Shown here: positions 1 through 6,746 of the stretch, piece after piece
How the letters are laid out: every line of letters begins with the position of its first letter
Numbering within the stretch: position 1 is the stretch's first letter
Origin: Caldilineae bacterium
GTDB taxonomy: Bacteria; Chloroflexota; Anaerolineae; JAAEKA01
Direction of reading: 5' to 3'
Length of the DNA stretch: 12,828 nucleotides
NCBI GenBank assembly: GCA_020634555.1
Contig: JACKBK010000062.1
Location: forward strand, 1 to 12,828
Made by a program: the position numbers and the translations under genes
The notes under the pieces: model-generated
What the model saw: only the letters and a program-made list of their open reading frames with translations
Told to the model about the DNA's origin: nothing
Databases searched by the model: none

Positions 1-75
1 GGATGCAGTGTAACGAGGGAAGGAAGACGTGTCAAACTGGTCGGTGGGCGCGATGTTTGGTGAAAACAAAACGAG

Positions 76-104
76 TTGCCGCGATCCTCTTCCTGGCATA
101 TAAT
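76..104 (+). promoter_or_regulatory. Sigma-70-type promoter for the RHH/HNH unit
   Basis: The -35 box TTGCCG (76-81) and the -10 box TATAAT (99-104) are separated by exactly 17 bases. The expected transcription start is near base 111, about 174 bases ahead of the ATG at 285. No other start signal precedes the two plus-strand genes, so this is the likely promoter for both. Confidence 0.65.
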
Positions 105-284
105 CCAGCTGTAGCAACAGAGGAAGGTTCTGTTGATTTCAGGTAACTACTCAGCCTTCGCTGTTGCGTCACTCTCGTGGAGGCGAGAGTCTAGCACATG
201 TGAAGACGTGGATTCCCGCCTCCGCGGGAGTGACGAGTGAGCAGTTGCGATTTTAGATGAATTGTTTAGCATAGAGGTAGAGTC
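105..284 (+). other. Structured leader upstream of the RHH-like gene
   Basis: The stretch has no convincing gene. It holds two hairpins: ACTCTCG/CGAGAGT (171-177 with 184-190, loop TGGAGG) and a second one at 212-231 with loop CTCC. Between them is the 8-base palindrome CACATGTG (195-202). If the promoter at 76-104 is used, both hairpins lie in the mRNA leader. The two loops contain complementary GGAG and CTCC. Confidence 0.45.
210..235 (-). repeat. dRS3/REP-like palindrome, copy 1
   Basis: Read on the minus strand this is GTCACTCCCGCGGAGGCGGG followed by AATCC. That matches the widespread intergenic palindrome family of the form GTCATTCCCGC..GCGGGAATCCA. The stem is TCCCGC/GCGGGA with a CTCC loop on the plus strand, extended by a wobble and an A-T pair. 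A second member lies at 1311-1334 in the opposite orientation. Confidence 0.6.
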
Positions 285-686
285 ATGACAACGGTAACTT
301 TGGATTTACCGCGACAGATATACCAGAAGGCTGCCCAGATCGCCGAAGCGACAAAACGCCCCATTGAGCAGGTGGTCGTTGAGTGGATCCGTCCACCGAT
401 CGAGCGTTGGGGGCAGCCGCAGGATGAGGCACTAGCGGGTTTGGAAGCCATGGACACTCCCCAGTTGACGCAGGTTGCGCTTTCGCGAACGCCGGTTGAA
501 GGCACAAAACGTGTGCGTGAACTCTTGCACCTTCAAGAACAAAGGGAACTGACCAGGGCCGAGCGTGATGAGGCGATGCATCTGGTGGAGCAGGAAGACC
601 TCCTAACCCTACGCAAAGCCAAGGCCATCTATCTGCTGAAACAGCGAAACGCGCTGCCTGATGAGTTGATCGCATTAGTGCCCTAA
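285..686 (+). CDS. Ribbon-helix-helix-like protein paired with an HNH nuclease
   Basis: This is a 133-residue protein with an AGAGG ribosome site about 8 bases before the ATG. Residues 1-35 (VTLDLPRQIYQKAAQIAEATKR and on to EQVV) read as a short beta strand followed by two helices, the pattern of ribbon-helix-helix DNA-binding or antitoxin-like N-termini. The C-terminal half is charged and helical (LTRAERDEAMHLVEQEDLLTLRKA...). From memory, proteins of this build, with an N-terminal LP-x-x-IYQ-type helix and a Leu-rich LRKA tail, occur directly before small HNH nucleases in cyanobacteria and Chloroflexota; I know no established function. The next gene starts only 6 bases after the stop codon, so the two are very probably co-transcribed and translationally coupled. 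A role as DNA-binding partner or antitoxin of the nuclease is inference. No signal peptide or membrane segment is visible. Confidence 0.8.
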   Translation: MTTVTLDLPRQIYQKAAQIAEATKRPIEQVVVEWIRPPIERWGQPQDEALAGLEAMDTPQLTQVALSRTPVEGTKRVRELLHLQEQRELTRAERDEAMHLVEQEDLLTLRKAKAIYLLKQRNALPDELIALVP

Positions 687-692
687 CCGCTC

Positions 693-1124
693 ATGGCTTA
701 CGTCTCTGAGGAGTTACGTCGACAGGTCGCTGAACGTGCCGATCGTTGTTGCGAATACTGTTGTAGCAATGAACGCATTACCGGCGGGCCTTTTCATGTC
801 GATCACGTAAGACCCGAGACGCTGGGAGGGATCACGGGGGCCGATAATCTGGCGTATGCATGCGCACGGTGCAATCTTCACAAAGGACAACGCGTGCGCT
901 TTCAAGACCCTGTTAGTGGGCAGACGGTGCCCTTGTTCAATCCGCGAAAGCAACGGTGGGGACGCCATTTTACATGGAGCGTTGATAGAACGCGCGTCAT
1001 AGGCCGCACGCGGACCGGACGAAGCACTGTTGTTGCGCTTCAGATGAACCATCCTACTATCGTTCGAGCGCGCAGCCTGTGGGTTAGCTGCGGGATCCAT
1101 CCGCCCAGGATGAATCGACGCTAG
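693..1124 (+). CDS. Small HNH endonuclease
   Basis: This is a 143-residue HNH-family nuclease. The zinc-supported beta-beta-alpha metal site is complete. C20-x2-C23 is the first Cys pair, H35-V-D37-H38 carries the catalytic histidine, N52 is the HNH asparagine, and C57-x2-C60-N61-x2-K64 is the second Cys pair with the terminal HNH residues. The tail (FNPRKQRWGRHF, then GRTRTGRSTV and LWVSCGIHPP) fits the C-terminal extension I associate with the stand-alone Chloroflexota/cyanobacterial group, so the gene looks full length. No Shine-Dalgarno site lies in the 6-base gap after the preceding gene, which suggests translational coupling. The cleavage target is unknown. Options are a homing-type or selfish nuclease, a toxin-like nuclease held in check by the upstream partner, or a DNA-repair nuclease. 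The gene and its partner are flanked by inverted dRS3-like palindromes. Confidence 0.9.
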   Translation: MAYVSEELRRQVAERADRCCEYCCSNERITGGPFHVDHVRPETLGGITGADNLAYACARCNLHKGQRVRFQDPVSGQTVPLFNPRKQRWGRHFTWSVDRTRVIGRTRTGRSTVVALQMNHPTIVRARSLWVSCGIHPPRMNRR

Positions 1125-1133
1125 CTAGATTCT

Positions 1134-1163
1134 TTGTACAGATTCGCCGAGTTGTGGTATGCT
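1134..1163 (+). promoter_or_regulatory. Possible extended -10 promoter for a small RNA
   Basis: TTGTAC (1134-1139) is followed after 18 bases by TATGCT (1158-1163), preceded by TGG, an extended -10 motif. The predicted start, near 1170, falls two bases before a strong stem-loop and in a region with no gene. The match to consensus is moderate. Confidence 0.3.
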
Positions 1164-1272
1164 TGGGCTACGAACGCCTTCTCCGCAGTCTACTTCCCCC
1201 CAACTGTGGAGCGGGCGTTCTCGCGTCCGGGAACTGGACGTATCACGCTGATTAGGGACGCGCGATACCACA
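1153..1272 (+). ncRNA. Long stem-loop region, candidate structured RNA
   Basis: The core arm GAACGCC (1172-1178) pairs with GGCGTTC (1214-1220). After a 2x2 internal loop (TT/CG), CTCCGCAGT (1181-1189) pairs with ACTGTGGAG (1203-1211), using one G-U pair. This gives 16 base pairs closed by a 13-base loop. Outside it TGTGGTAT (1153-1160) is the exact reverse complement of ATACCACA (1265-1272). No run of T follows the core stem, so a simple terminator is unlikely on the plus strand. It could be a small RNA, the relic of a small mobile element, or a cruciform. The structure is visible; function and strand are inference. Confidence 0.35.
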
Positions 1273-1310
1273 GCGATTGGGGACAGCGAATGCAAGCGGC
1301 ACTGTTCTGT

Positions 1311-1334
1311 CATTCCCGCCTCGCCGGGAATCCA
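1311..1334 (+). repeat. dRS3/REP-like palindrome, copy 2
   Basis: ATTCCCG (1312-1318) and CGGGAAT (1325-1331) form a 7-bp stem around CCTCGC, followed by the family tail TCCA. The orientation is opposite to the copy at 210-235, so the two bracket the RHH/HNH gene pair as inverted elements about 1.1 kb apart. Confidence 0.6.
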
Positions 1335-1406
1335 GCGCCCTCTCCAGATTGGGCACCCCTCCGCGGATGTGACGTGTCGTTACTTGGCGTGCATCTTGGT
1401 GGCGGT

Positions 1407-1475
1407 GAGTTCGCATCGGAGGATGCGAACGGTCTGATGGACAAACCCGACATCTGAGGAGACCTACTCCACGGA
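1407..1475 (+). repeat. ~70-bp hairpin repeat, copy 1
   Basis: The repeat begins GAG and then has a perfect 9-bp hairpin, GTTCGCATC (1409-1417) with GATGCGAAC (1422-1430), loop GGAG. It ends CCCGACATCT...CTACTCCACGGA. In its second half GGTCT (1431-1435) can pair with AGACC (1460-1464), with GATG/CATC inside. It is a direct repeat of 1514-1583 with a period of 107 bases. Confidence 0.75.
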
Positions 1476-1513
1476 CTGGGTTTGATAGCGCAGCCCGACG
1501 TTTACTCGCCGCG

Positions 1514-1583
1514 GAGTTCGCATCCTCCGATGCGAACGGTGGTGTCGAACGAGCCCGGCATCTAAAGATGCCTACTCCGCGGA
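1514..1583 (+). repeat. ~70-bp hairpin repeat, copy 2, entering the LTD gene end
   Basis: This has the same plan as copy 1: GTTCGCATC (1516-1524) and GATGCGAAC (1529-1537) with loop CTCC, then CCCGGCATCT...CTACTCCGCGGA. The 22-base hairpin is the exact reverse complement of the one in copy 1, while the flanking parts keep the direct orientation. The end of the repeat (1572-1583) encodes the last residues Ser-Ala-Glu and the stop codon of the minus-strand LTD gene. Confidence 0.75.
1557..1572 (-). terminator. Hairpin at the end of the LTD gene
   Basis: GGCATCT and AGATGCC form a short, near-perfect hairpin that starts at the last base of the minus-strand stop codon. The 9-bp hairpin at 1516-1537 follows. 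No T run is present on the minus strand, so this would be a non-classical or protective 3' hairpin rather than a standard intrinsic terminator. Confidence 0.35.
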
Positions 1584-4500
1584 ATTGCGACGTCTGCGCA
1601 CTCCGGCAGCGGCCAGCAGCACCACCAGCAGCGCCAGGGCGACTGCCGCAACAGAGCCAGCCGGCGGCGCAGACAGGATGTTCTCGGCGCCGGTGACGGG
1701 CAGGAAGATGGGCGTGACGTTCCAGGGTGCGTCGCCGGGCGCAAAGCTCGTCGAGTCGTCCGCCGCCGTACGCACGACTGTGCTGGACGATGAGACGGGC
1801 GGTCCTTCGTAGATGTCTTCCGGCGTGCGCGGCAGGATACGGTAGTTGCTGTCGTAAGGTTCCTCGTCGTCGTTCTGGCTGACGACGCCGGTGACCGTCC
1901 AGATCTCGCCGTTGTTGACATAGGGGCGACGAAAGCCGGTGTATTGTTTGACGGTGATGCGCGCCTCGCCGCTGCCGTCGTCGAGATAGAAGGTGGTGTC
2001 GCCGTAGAAGCCGGTGATCGCGCCGCTGATTTGGCCGAGTATGCCTTCGGTGGTCTCGTTCAGGTCACCGGTGCGCAGCGGGCGCGGCGCGGGCGGCGGC
2101 GCGGCCATCAGCGTCTTGATGTCGTCGATACGGCTTAGCTTGATCTCCTTTTCGCCGTCGAACGTGTCCAACCAGCCGTTGACGCGTATCCACTGCCCCT
2201 CGCTCAACGGCGGCCACTGGCCGGAACGCAGATAGACCAACATGCCGCCGGTGGCATCCTGGATGTAGATCTCCTTGTCGTCGAAGATATCGGGCAGCAC
2301 CGTCACCTGGCCTTCCAGCGTTACCTTTGTGTCGTCGGGCAACGTGCGGGCGTGGGCGATGGGCACCAGGTCGAAGTTGAAGCGGTCGTAAGGCAGCTCG
2401 TCGCCGCCATCGTCAGGCGTGCCGGACCCGCCCGGCTCGCCCGGTGACGGCAAATTAGCCGCACCTGGCGACACCTGACATGCGGTGGTCCAGCCGCCCG
2501 TCCCATTAGGCAGACGGCACCACGACTGGTCGTAGCCGGAGAAACTGGTATAGTGGAACTGGTCGACAAGCTGATCGTCGGGGAAGTAAAGCGTGACCCA
2601 GTCATCGGCCGCATCGAGAGCGATGTCGCTGGTTCGCCGGAAGATGACGAGATAGTCGCCGGAGTCGAGATGCGTTCCCAGCGGCAGCACGTAGGTATGG
2701 CCGGCGCCGCCTGGCTGTCCGTCGGCCAGTTTCCAGCCAGAGAGATTGGCCGGCCTATCGCCAGCGTTGACCAGTTCGACCCACTCGTCCAGGTAGTTCG
2801 CCTGGCCGTCGCCGTCCCAGTCCACATCGCGCGGCGAAGGCAGCAGTTCGTTGAGGCGCACCTGCTCGTTGCCGGTGAAGCCGGGCAGATTCGGCCCGCC
2901 GGGGGAGGGTGGATAGAGTTCCGTCCATGTTGCGCCGCCCTCATGCTCCTTGCTGACGGAGCGATCGGGCGCGGTGGTGACGTAGTCGCGGCGCTCGACC
3001 TCTGAGCCGTCCGGCCACAACAGCCGAACGCTGTCGGCGCTGTCGTTGTTCAGGGCAACGCCCGTATCGCTGCGGAAAAAGACCAGAAAGCCTCGGGGAG
3101 GAATGGTCGTGTCCGGCGGAATCTGGTAGGGCGTCGTCAGATCGGGCGCGGCCAGCGCGCTGTCCGTGTCATCCAGGTACCAGCCGCTGAGGTCCACAGG
3201 CGCGGCGGCCGCGTTGTACAGCTCGATGTACTCATCGCCGGAGTCGTTCGCACCGTCGCCGTTCCAGTCGCTGGCCGGCTCGGGCATGAACTCGTTGAGG
3301 CTGACGCTGGTCGGATAAGGAGTCGGCGTGGTTGGCGGCGGCGTTGGTGTCACGCCGGCTGTGTTGCTGACGCCGGGCGATGGCGAGTAGGCGGTTGTCC
3401 ACGAAGCGCCGCCGTCCGTGGTCTTGCTGTAGGCTTCGTCGTCGTGGCTGACAAAGTATTCGAACGTCTCGGCGACGCTGCCATCGGGGCGCAACAGGCG
3501 CACCCAATCGCCGTCGTTGTTGAGGGCGACACCTGTCTCGCTGCGGAAGAAGAGCAGGAAGCCAGACGGCTGGATCATCGTGCCGTCCGGGATCACGTAT
3601 GGCCGCGTGCCTTCCGGTGCGTAGAGAAAGACCGCGCTGGACGCGCCATCGTCCTCGTCGTCCAGCGCCCAGCCGCCCAAATCCACAGCGGTCGGTCCGG
3701 GATTAAACAACTCGATGTATTCGTCAGCCGCGTCTGGCGTGCCGTCGCCGTTCCAGTCGCTGGCCGGGTCGGGCATGAATTCGTTGAGCAGCACAATGCC
3801 AAAGTTCGGAGGAGGTGTCGCCGAGGGTGTCGGTGTGGGCGATCCGGTAGGCGTGGCCGTGGGCGTCGATGTCGGCGTGACGGTCGGACCGGGCAGATTG
3901 GGCAGGCCGGGCGACGGCGGGTAGACGTCTGTCCACAGACTGCTGCCCTCAACCAGCTTGCTGTAGGCTAGATCATCGTCGCTGGTATCATAGCTGGTCT
4001 CCTCGATGAGGCTGCCATCCGGCCCCAGCAGGCGCACCGAGTCGCCGTCGTTGTTCAAAGCGACGCCAGACTGGCTACGAAACACCAACAGGAAGCCTTG
4101 TCCCGCTAAGGTTGTGCCGGCCGGAAAGTGGTAGGGCTGGCTGCCGCTGCCTGCCAGATCGTCCAGCATCCAGCCGCTAAGATCGACGGCGAAGCTGTTG
4201 GCGTTGTAGATCTCGACGTATTCATCTTCGGCGTTGACAACGCCGTTGCCGTCCCAGTCGGAGGCGGGGTCGGGCAGATATTCGTTGAGGCTGATCCCAT
4301 CCGGCAGCGGCGTCGGCGTGCCACCAGCGGTCGGCGTAGCTGTAGCAGTAGCAGTCGTTGTCGCTGTGGCTGTCGCCGAGCCAGGCTGGTTGCTGGCTCC
4401 GGGCGACGGCGGATAGCTGTTGATCCACAGGTCACCGCCGTCCTCGGTCTTGCTCCAGGAGACATCGTACCCGGTGGAGCCGAAGTTGAACGCTTCCACC

Positions 4501-6746
4501 TCGTAGTAGGCCGGCCCGACCAACCGCACATCGTCGCCGCTGTTGTTGAGCGCAACGCCGCTGGTGGACCGGAACACGACCAGAAAGCCGTGAGCTGGGA
4601 TCAACGACCCCAGGGGCAGCATGTAGGGCACGCTGCCCTCGGGCGTCCGCAACTGGCTGTCGTCCTCGTCGTCCAGCCACCAGCCGCTGACATCGATCGG
4701 CGTATCGCCCGCGTTGTACAGCTCGATCCACTCGTCGTCGGCGTCGGCCACACCGTTGCCGTCCCAGTCTGAGGCCGGGGACGGCAGGAACTCGTTGAGC
4801 ATCACGGGCGAGTCGATCTGGGCCGCCGGCAGTGGAGTCTGGCCGAAATTCAGCTCGTCTACTGTCGCTCCCGGCTCCACCGTAACTGTGTACTCGTTCG
4901 CTGTGGTGCTGGCCATATGCACCGGCTGGGCGTGGCGCACAGTGTGCTGGCCGGGCGCGAGGTTGAAGAAGCCGTACCAGCCGCTATCGTTGGTCAGGTA
5001 GGAGTGGCTGTCGTCCAGGATTACCAGCACGCCGGCCAGCCCCTGTTCGCCCATCCATGGCTCGTAGACACCGTCGGCATCCGCGTCGACGAAGACGTGG
5101 CCGGCCAGTGCGCTGCTGGCTCCTGGCGTGGGCGTTGGTCCGGCCAGATTGGCGCTGCCGGGCGACGGCGGGTAGGAGGTTGTCCACGAAGTTCCGCCAT
5201 CGCTGGTTTTGCTGTAGGCTTCGTCAGGGGCGTTGGCGGTGTAAGCATACGCTTCGACCTCGCTGCCGTCGGGGCGCAACAGCCGAACGCTGTCGCCGCC
5301 GGAGTTGTTGAGCGAGATGTGGGTCTGGTTGCTGAAGAAGACCAGAAAGCCGCGGGCGGGAATCGTGCTGCCCGCCGGCAGAGTGAAGGGCGGCGACCCG
5401 CCGTCGGGTCTGTCGTCCAGCTTCCAGCCGCTCAGATCGACCGCGAAATTGTGGCCGTTGAAAAGTTCGATGTACTCGTCGTCGCTGTCTCCCGTCTGGC
5501 CGTTGCCGTTCCAGTCGGTCACCGGATCGGGCATGAACTCGTTGAGGCTGATCGCGTCGACCGTGGGCGCGGGTGTGGCGGTGGCGGTCGGCGTACCGGT
5601 ATGTGTGGCCGTAGACGTGGGTGTTCTGGGTGCAGTCTCAGTCGCGGTGGCGGTTGGTGTGTATGTCGCGGTTGGTGTGTTTGTGGGCGGCGGTTGGTTG
5701 GACTGGCCCGGAGAAGGTGGATAGGTTGTCACCCAGATTCCGCCGCCGTCGATGGTTCGGCTGTGGGCTTGATCGGGTTGAGTGGCAGAATAGGTCGTTT
5801 CGTCTGCGATGCTGTTGTCGGGGTGCAGCAGGCGGACACTGTCGCCGCCATTGTTGAGCGCGAAATCGGTCTGTTCACTGAAAAACACCAGAAAGCCGTG
5901 GGCTGGGATCATGCTCCCAGCCGGCAATGTGAAGGGCCCATCGTTGTTGCCTTCGACGTCGTCCAACTTCCAGCCGCTCAGATCGACCGAAGAACTGTTG
6001 GCATTGTAGATCTCGATGTACTCGTCGTCGTCGTCACCTGTTTGGCCATTGCCATTCCAGTCAGACACGGGGTCGGGCATGAACTCGTTGAGGGTGATGC
6101 CGGAGGGGAAGGGCGTGGCAGTTGGGCCGGTGGTGGGTGTAGGCGTCGCGGTCGGCGTAGACGTGGGCGGGGGAGGCAGGTTTGGACTGCCGGGCGACGG
6201 GGGATAGGTGGTCGTCCACTCACCGCCGCCATTGATGGTGCGGCTGAACGCTACATCATCGCCTACCTGACTGGCCGAATAAATGTACTCGTCGACAAGC
6301 GTTCCATCAGGAAAGAGCAATCGCGCCGAGTCGCCAGTGTTGTTGAGACGGACGCCAGTCTCAGCACTGAAGAAGACCCGTACATCGAAAGGCTGAATGA
6401 TGGTGCCCGGCGGCAGGATGTAAGGATCGGTGTTTGGGACATCAGCATCATCCAGCATCCATCCGCTCAAGTCAACTGCGAACGCGTTGGCGTTGTGGAT
6501 CTCGATGTACTCGTCGTTAGTCTCGCTGATGATGCCGTCGTCGTTCCAGTCAGAAACCGGATGCGGCATGAACTCGTTGAGTGTCACGCCGCCAGGATAC
6601 GGCTGCAACACCCGCGCTGCCGGCGCGGAATTATCCGGCGAGGCCGAAGCCGCCGGACCACGAAGCTGGCCCAGGGCGATCAAAACAGCACAACAACCCA
6701 TCACCAATACAGCGAATGTTGCGTGGCGTCCAGAAGTGCCTGACAT
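1572..6746 (-). CDS. Giant secreted LPXTG-type protein with eight lamin-tail domains
   Basis: The protein has 1724 residues. The ATG at 6746 is preferred over an in-frame codon at 6797 because GAGGAGGG (6751-6758) precedes it by five bases and a signal peptide (residues ~1-35, ending ASA) follows directly. LTDs begin near residues 52, 216, 400, 647, 816, 982, 1145 and 1294. Most open with LNE(F/Y)(M/L)P, run through SGW-x-LDD and end in YPPSPG. Each carries an acidic loop of the type DWNGDG..D..DE, resembling a calcium-binding EF-hand loop. Pro/Thr-rich linkers separate most of them. An SdrD-B-like domain (~543-636, VFVDADADGVYEPW) interrupts LTDs 3 and 4. Two OB-fold-like domains follow (~1460-1550, EGQVTV and YIQDATGG; ~1560-1645, FYLDDGSG). 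The end is LPVTG (1682-1686), a hydrophobic helix (1697-1716) and RRRR, a sortase-type signal. No nuclease or other catalytic domain is visible. A surface scaffold or adhesin, perhaps binding extracellular DNA, is inference. It may be co-transcribed with the coiled-coil gene 97 bases upstream. Confidence 0.9.
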   Translation of the reverse strand: MSGTSGRHATFAVLVMGCCAVLIALGQLRGPAASASPDNSAPAARVLQPYPGGVTLNEFMPHPVSDWNDDGIISETNDEYIEIHNANAFAVDLSGWMLDDADVPNTDPYILPPGTIIQPFDVRVFFSAETGVRLNNTGDSARLLFPDGTLVDEYIYSASQVGDDVAFSRTINGGGEWTTTYPPSPGSPNLPPPPTSTPTATPTPTTGPTATPFPSGITLNEFMPDPVSDWNGNGQTGDDDDEYIEIYNANSSSVDLSGWKLDDVEGNNDGPFTLPAGSMIPAHGFLVFFSEQTDFALNNGGDSVRLLHPDNSIADETTYSATQPDQAHSRTIDGGGIWVTTYPPSPGQSNQPPPTNTPTATYTPTATATETAPRTPTSTATHTGTPTATATPAPTVDAISLNEFMPDPVTDWNGNGQTGDSDDEYIELFNGHNFAVDLSGWKLDDRPDGGSPPFTLPAGSTIPARGFLVFFSNQTHISLNNSGGDSVRLLRPDGSEVEAYAYTANAPDEAYSKTSDGGTSWTTSYPPSPGSANLAGPTPTPGASSALAGHVFVDADADGVYEPWMGEQGLAGVLVILDDSHSYLTNDSGWYGFFNLAPGQHTVRHAQPVHMASTTANEYTVTVEPGATVDELNFGQTPLPAAQIDSPVMLNEFLPSPASDWDGNGVADADDEWIELYNAGDTPIDVSGWWLDDEDDSQLRTPEGSVPYMLPLGSLIPAHGFLVVFRSTSGVALNNSGDDVRLVGPAYYEVEAFNFGSTGYDVSWSKTEDGGDLWINSYPPSPGASNQPGSATATATTTATATATPTAGGTPTPLPDGISLNEYLPDPASDWDGNGVVNAEDEYVEIYNANSFAVDLSGWMLDDLAGSGSQPYHFPAGTTLAGQGFLLVFRSQSGVALNNDGDSVRLLGPDGSLIEETSYDTSDDDLAYSKLVEGSSLWTDVYPPSPGLPNLPGPTVTPTSTPTATPTGSPTPTPSATPPPNFGIVLLNEFMPDPASDWNGDGTPDAADEYIELFNPGPTAVDLGGWALDDEDDGASSAVFLYAPEGTRPYVIPDGTMIQPSGFLLFFRSETGVALNNDGDWVRLLRPDGSVAETFEYFVSHDDEAYSKTTDGGASWTTAYSPSPGVSNTAGVTPTPPPTTPTPYPTSVSLNEFMPEPASDWNGDGANDSGDEYIELYNAAAAPVDLSGWYLDDTDSALAAPDLTTPYQIPPDTTIPPRGFLVFFRSDTGVALNNDSADSVRLLWPDGSEVERRDYVTTAPDRSVSKEHEGGATWTELYPPSPGGPNLPGFTGNEQVRLNELLPSPRDVDWDGDGQANYLDEWVELVNAGDRPANLSGWKLADGQPGGAGHTYVLPLGTHLDSGDYLVIFRRTSDIALDAADDWVTLYFPDDQLVDQFHYTSFSGYDQSWCRLPNGTGGWTTACQVSPGAANLPSPGEPGGSGTPDDGGDELPYDRFNFDLVPIAHARTLPDDTKVTLEGQVTVLPDIFDDKEIYIQDATGGMLVYLRSGQWPPLSEGQWIRVNGWLDTFDGEKEIKLSRIDDIKTLMAAPPPAPRPLRTGDLNETTEGILGQISGAITGFYGDTTFYLDDGSGEARITVKQYTGFRRPYVNNGEIWTVTGVVSQNDDEEPYDSNYRILPRTPEDIYEGPPVSSSSTVVRTAADDSTSFAPGDAPWNVTPIFLPVTGAENILSAPPAGSVAAVALALLVVLLAAAGVRRRRNSAE

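Larger units (their letters stand above)
1125..1571. other. Gene-free repeat island between convergent genes
   Basis: These 447 bases lie between the HNH gene (plus) and the LTD gene (minus). An open frame from a TTG at 1134 to 1457 crosses every hairpin in the region, has no ribosome site and no recognisable protein motif, and is not called. The stretch holds a possible promoter (1134-1163), a long stem-loop (1172-1220) inside outer inverted arms (1153-1272), a dRS3-like palindrome (1311-1334) and two ~70-bp hairpin repeats (1407-1475, 1514-1583). The repeats may serve as bidirectional terminators between the convergent genes. Confidence 0.7.

Noticed and set aside
1..63. Possible C-terminal tail of an upstream plus-strand gene, open from base 1 to TGA at 61-63
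   Set aside because: Only 20 codons are visible, with no recognisable motif. The position just before a promoter fits a gene end, but this is not enough to call one.
3..149. Plus-strand open frame of 48 codons from an ATG at base 3
   Set aside because: It has no ribosome site, runs straight through the promoter at 76-104, and shows no protein motif.
1172..1220. Integron attC site suggested by the GAACGCC/GGCGTTC arms
   Set aside because: The required RYYYAAC and GTTRRRY core boxes are not present, and there is no integrase or cassette array.
1134..1457. 107-codon plus-strand open frame starting with TTG
   Set aside because: It has no ribosome site, crosses the stem-loop, the dRS3-like palindrome and part of the hairpin repeat, and its protein has no family character.
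1407..1583. CRISPR-like array from the two hairpin repeats
   Set aside because: There are only two diverged copies of about 70 bases, with part of the sequence inverted, no regular spacers and no cas genes.
4917..6743. 608-codon open frame antisense to the LTD gene
   Set aside because: Long antisense frames are expected opposite GC-rich repetitive genes. The translation is Val/Gly/Arg-rich low complexity and mirrors the repeated LTD codons.
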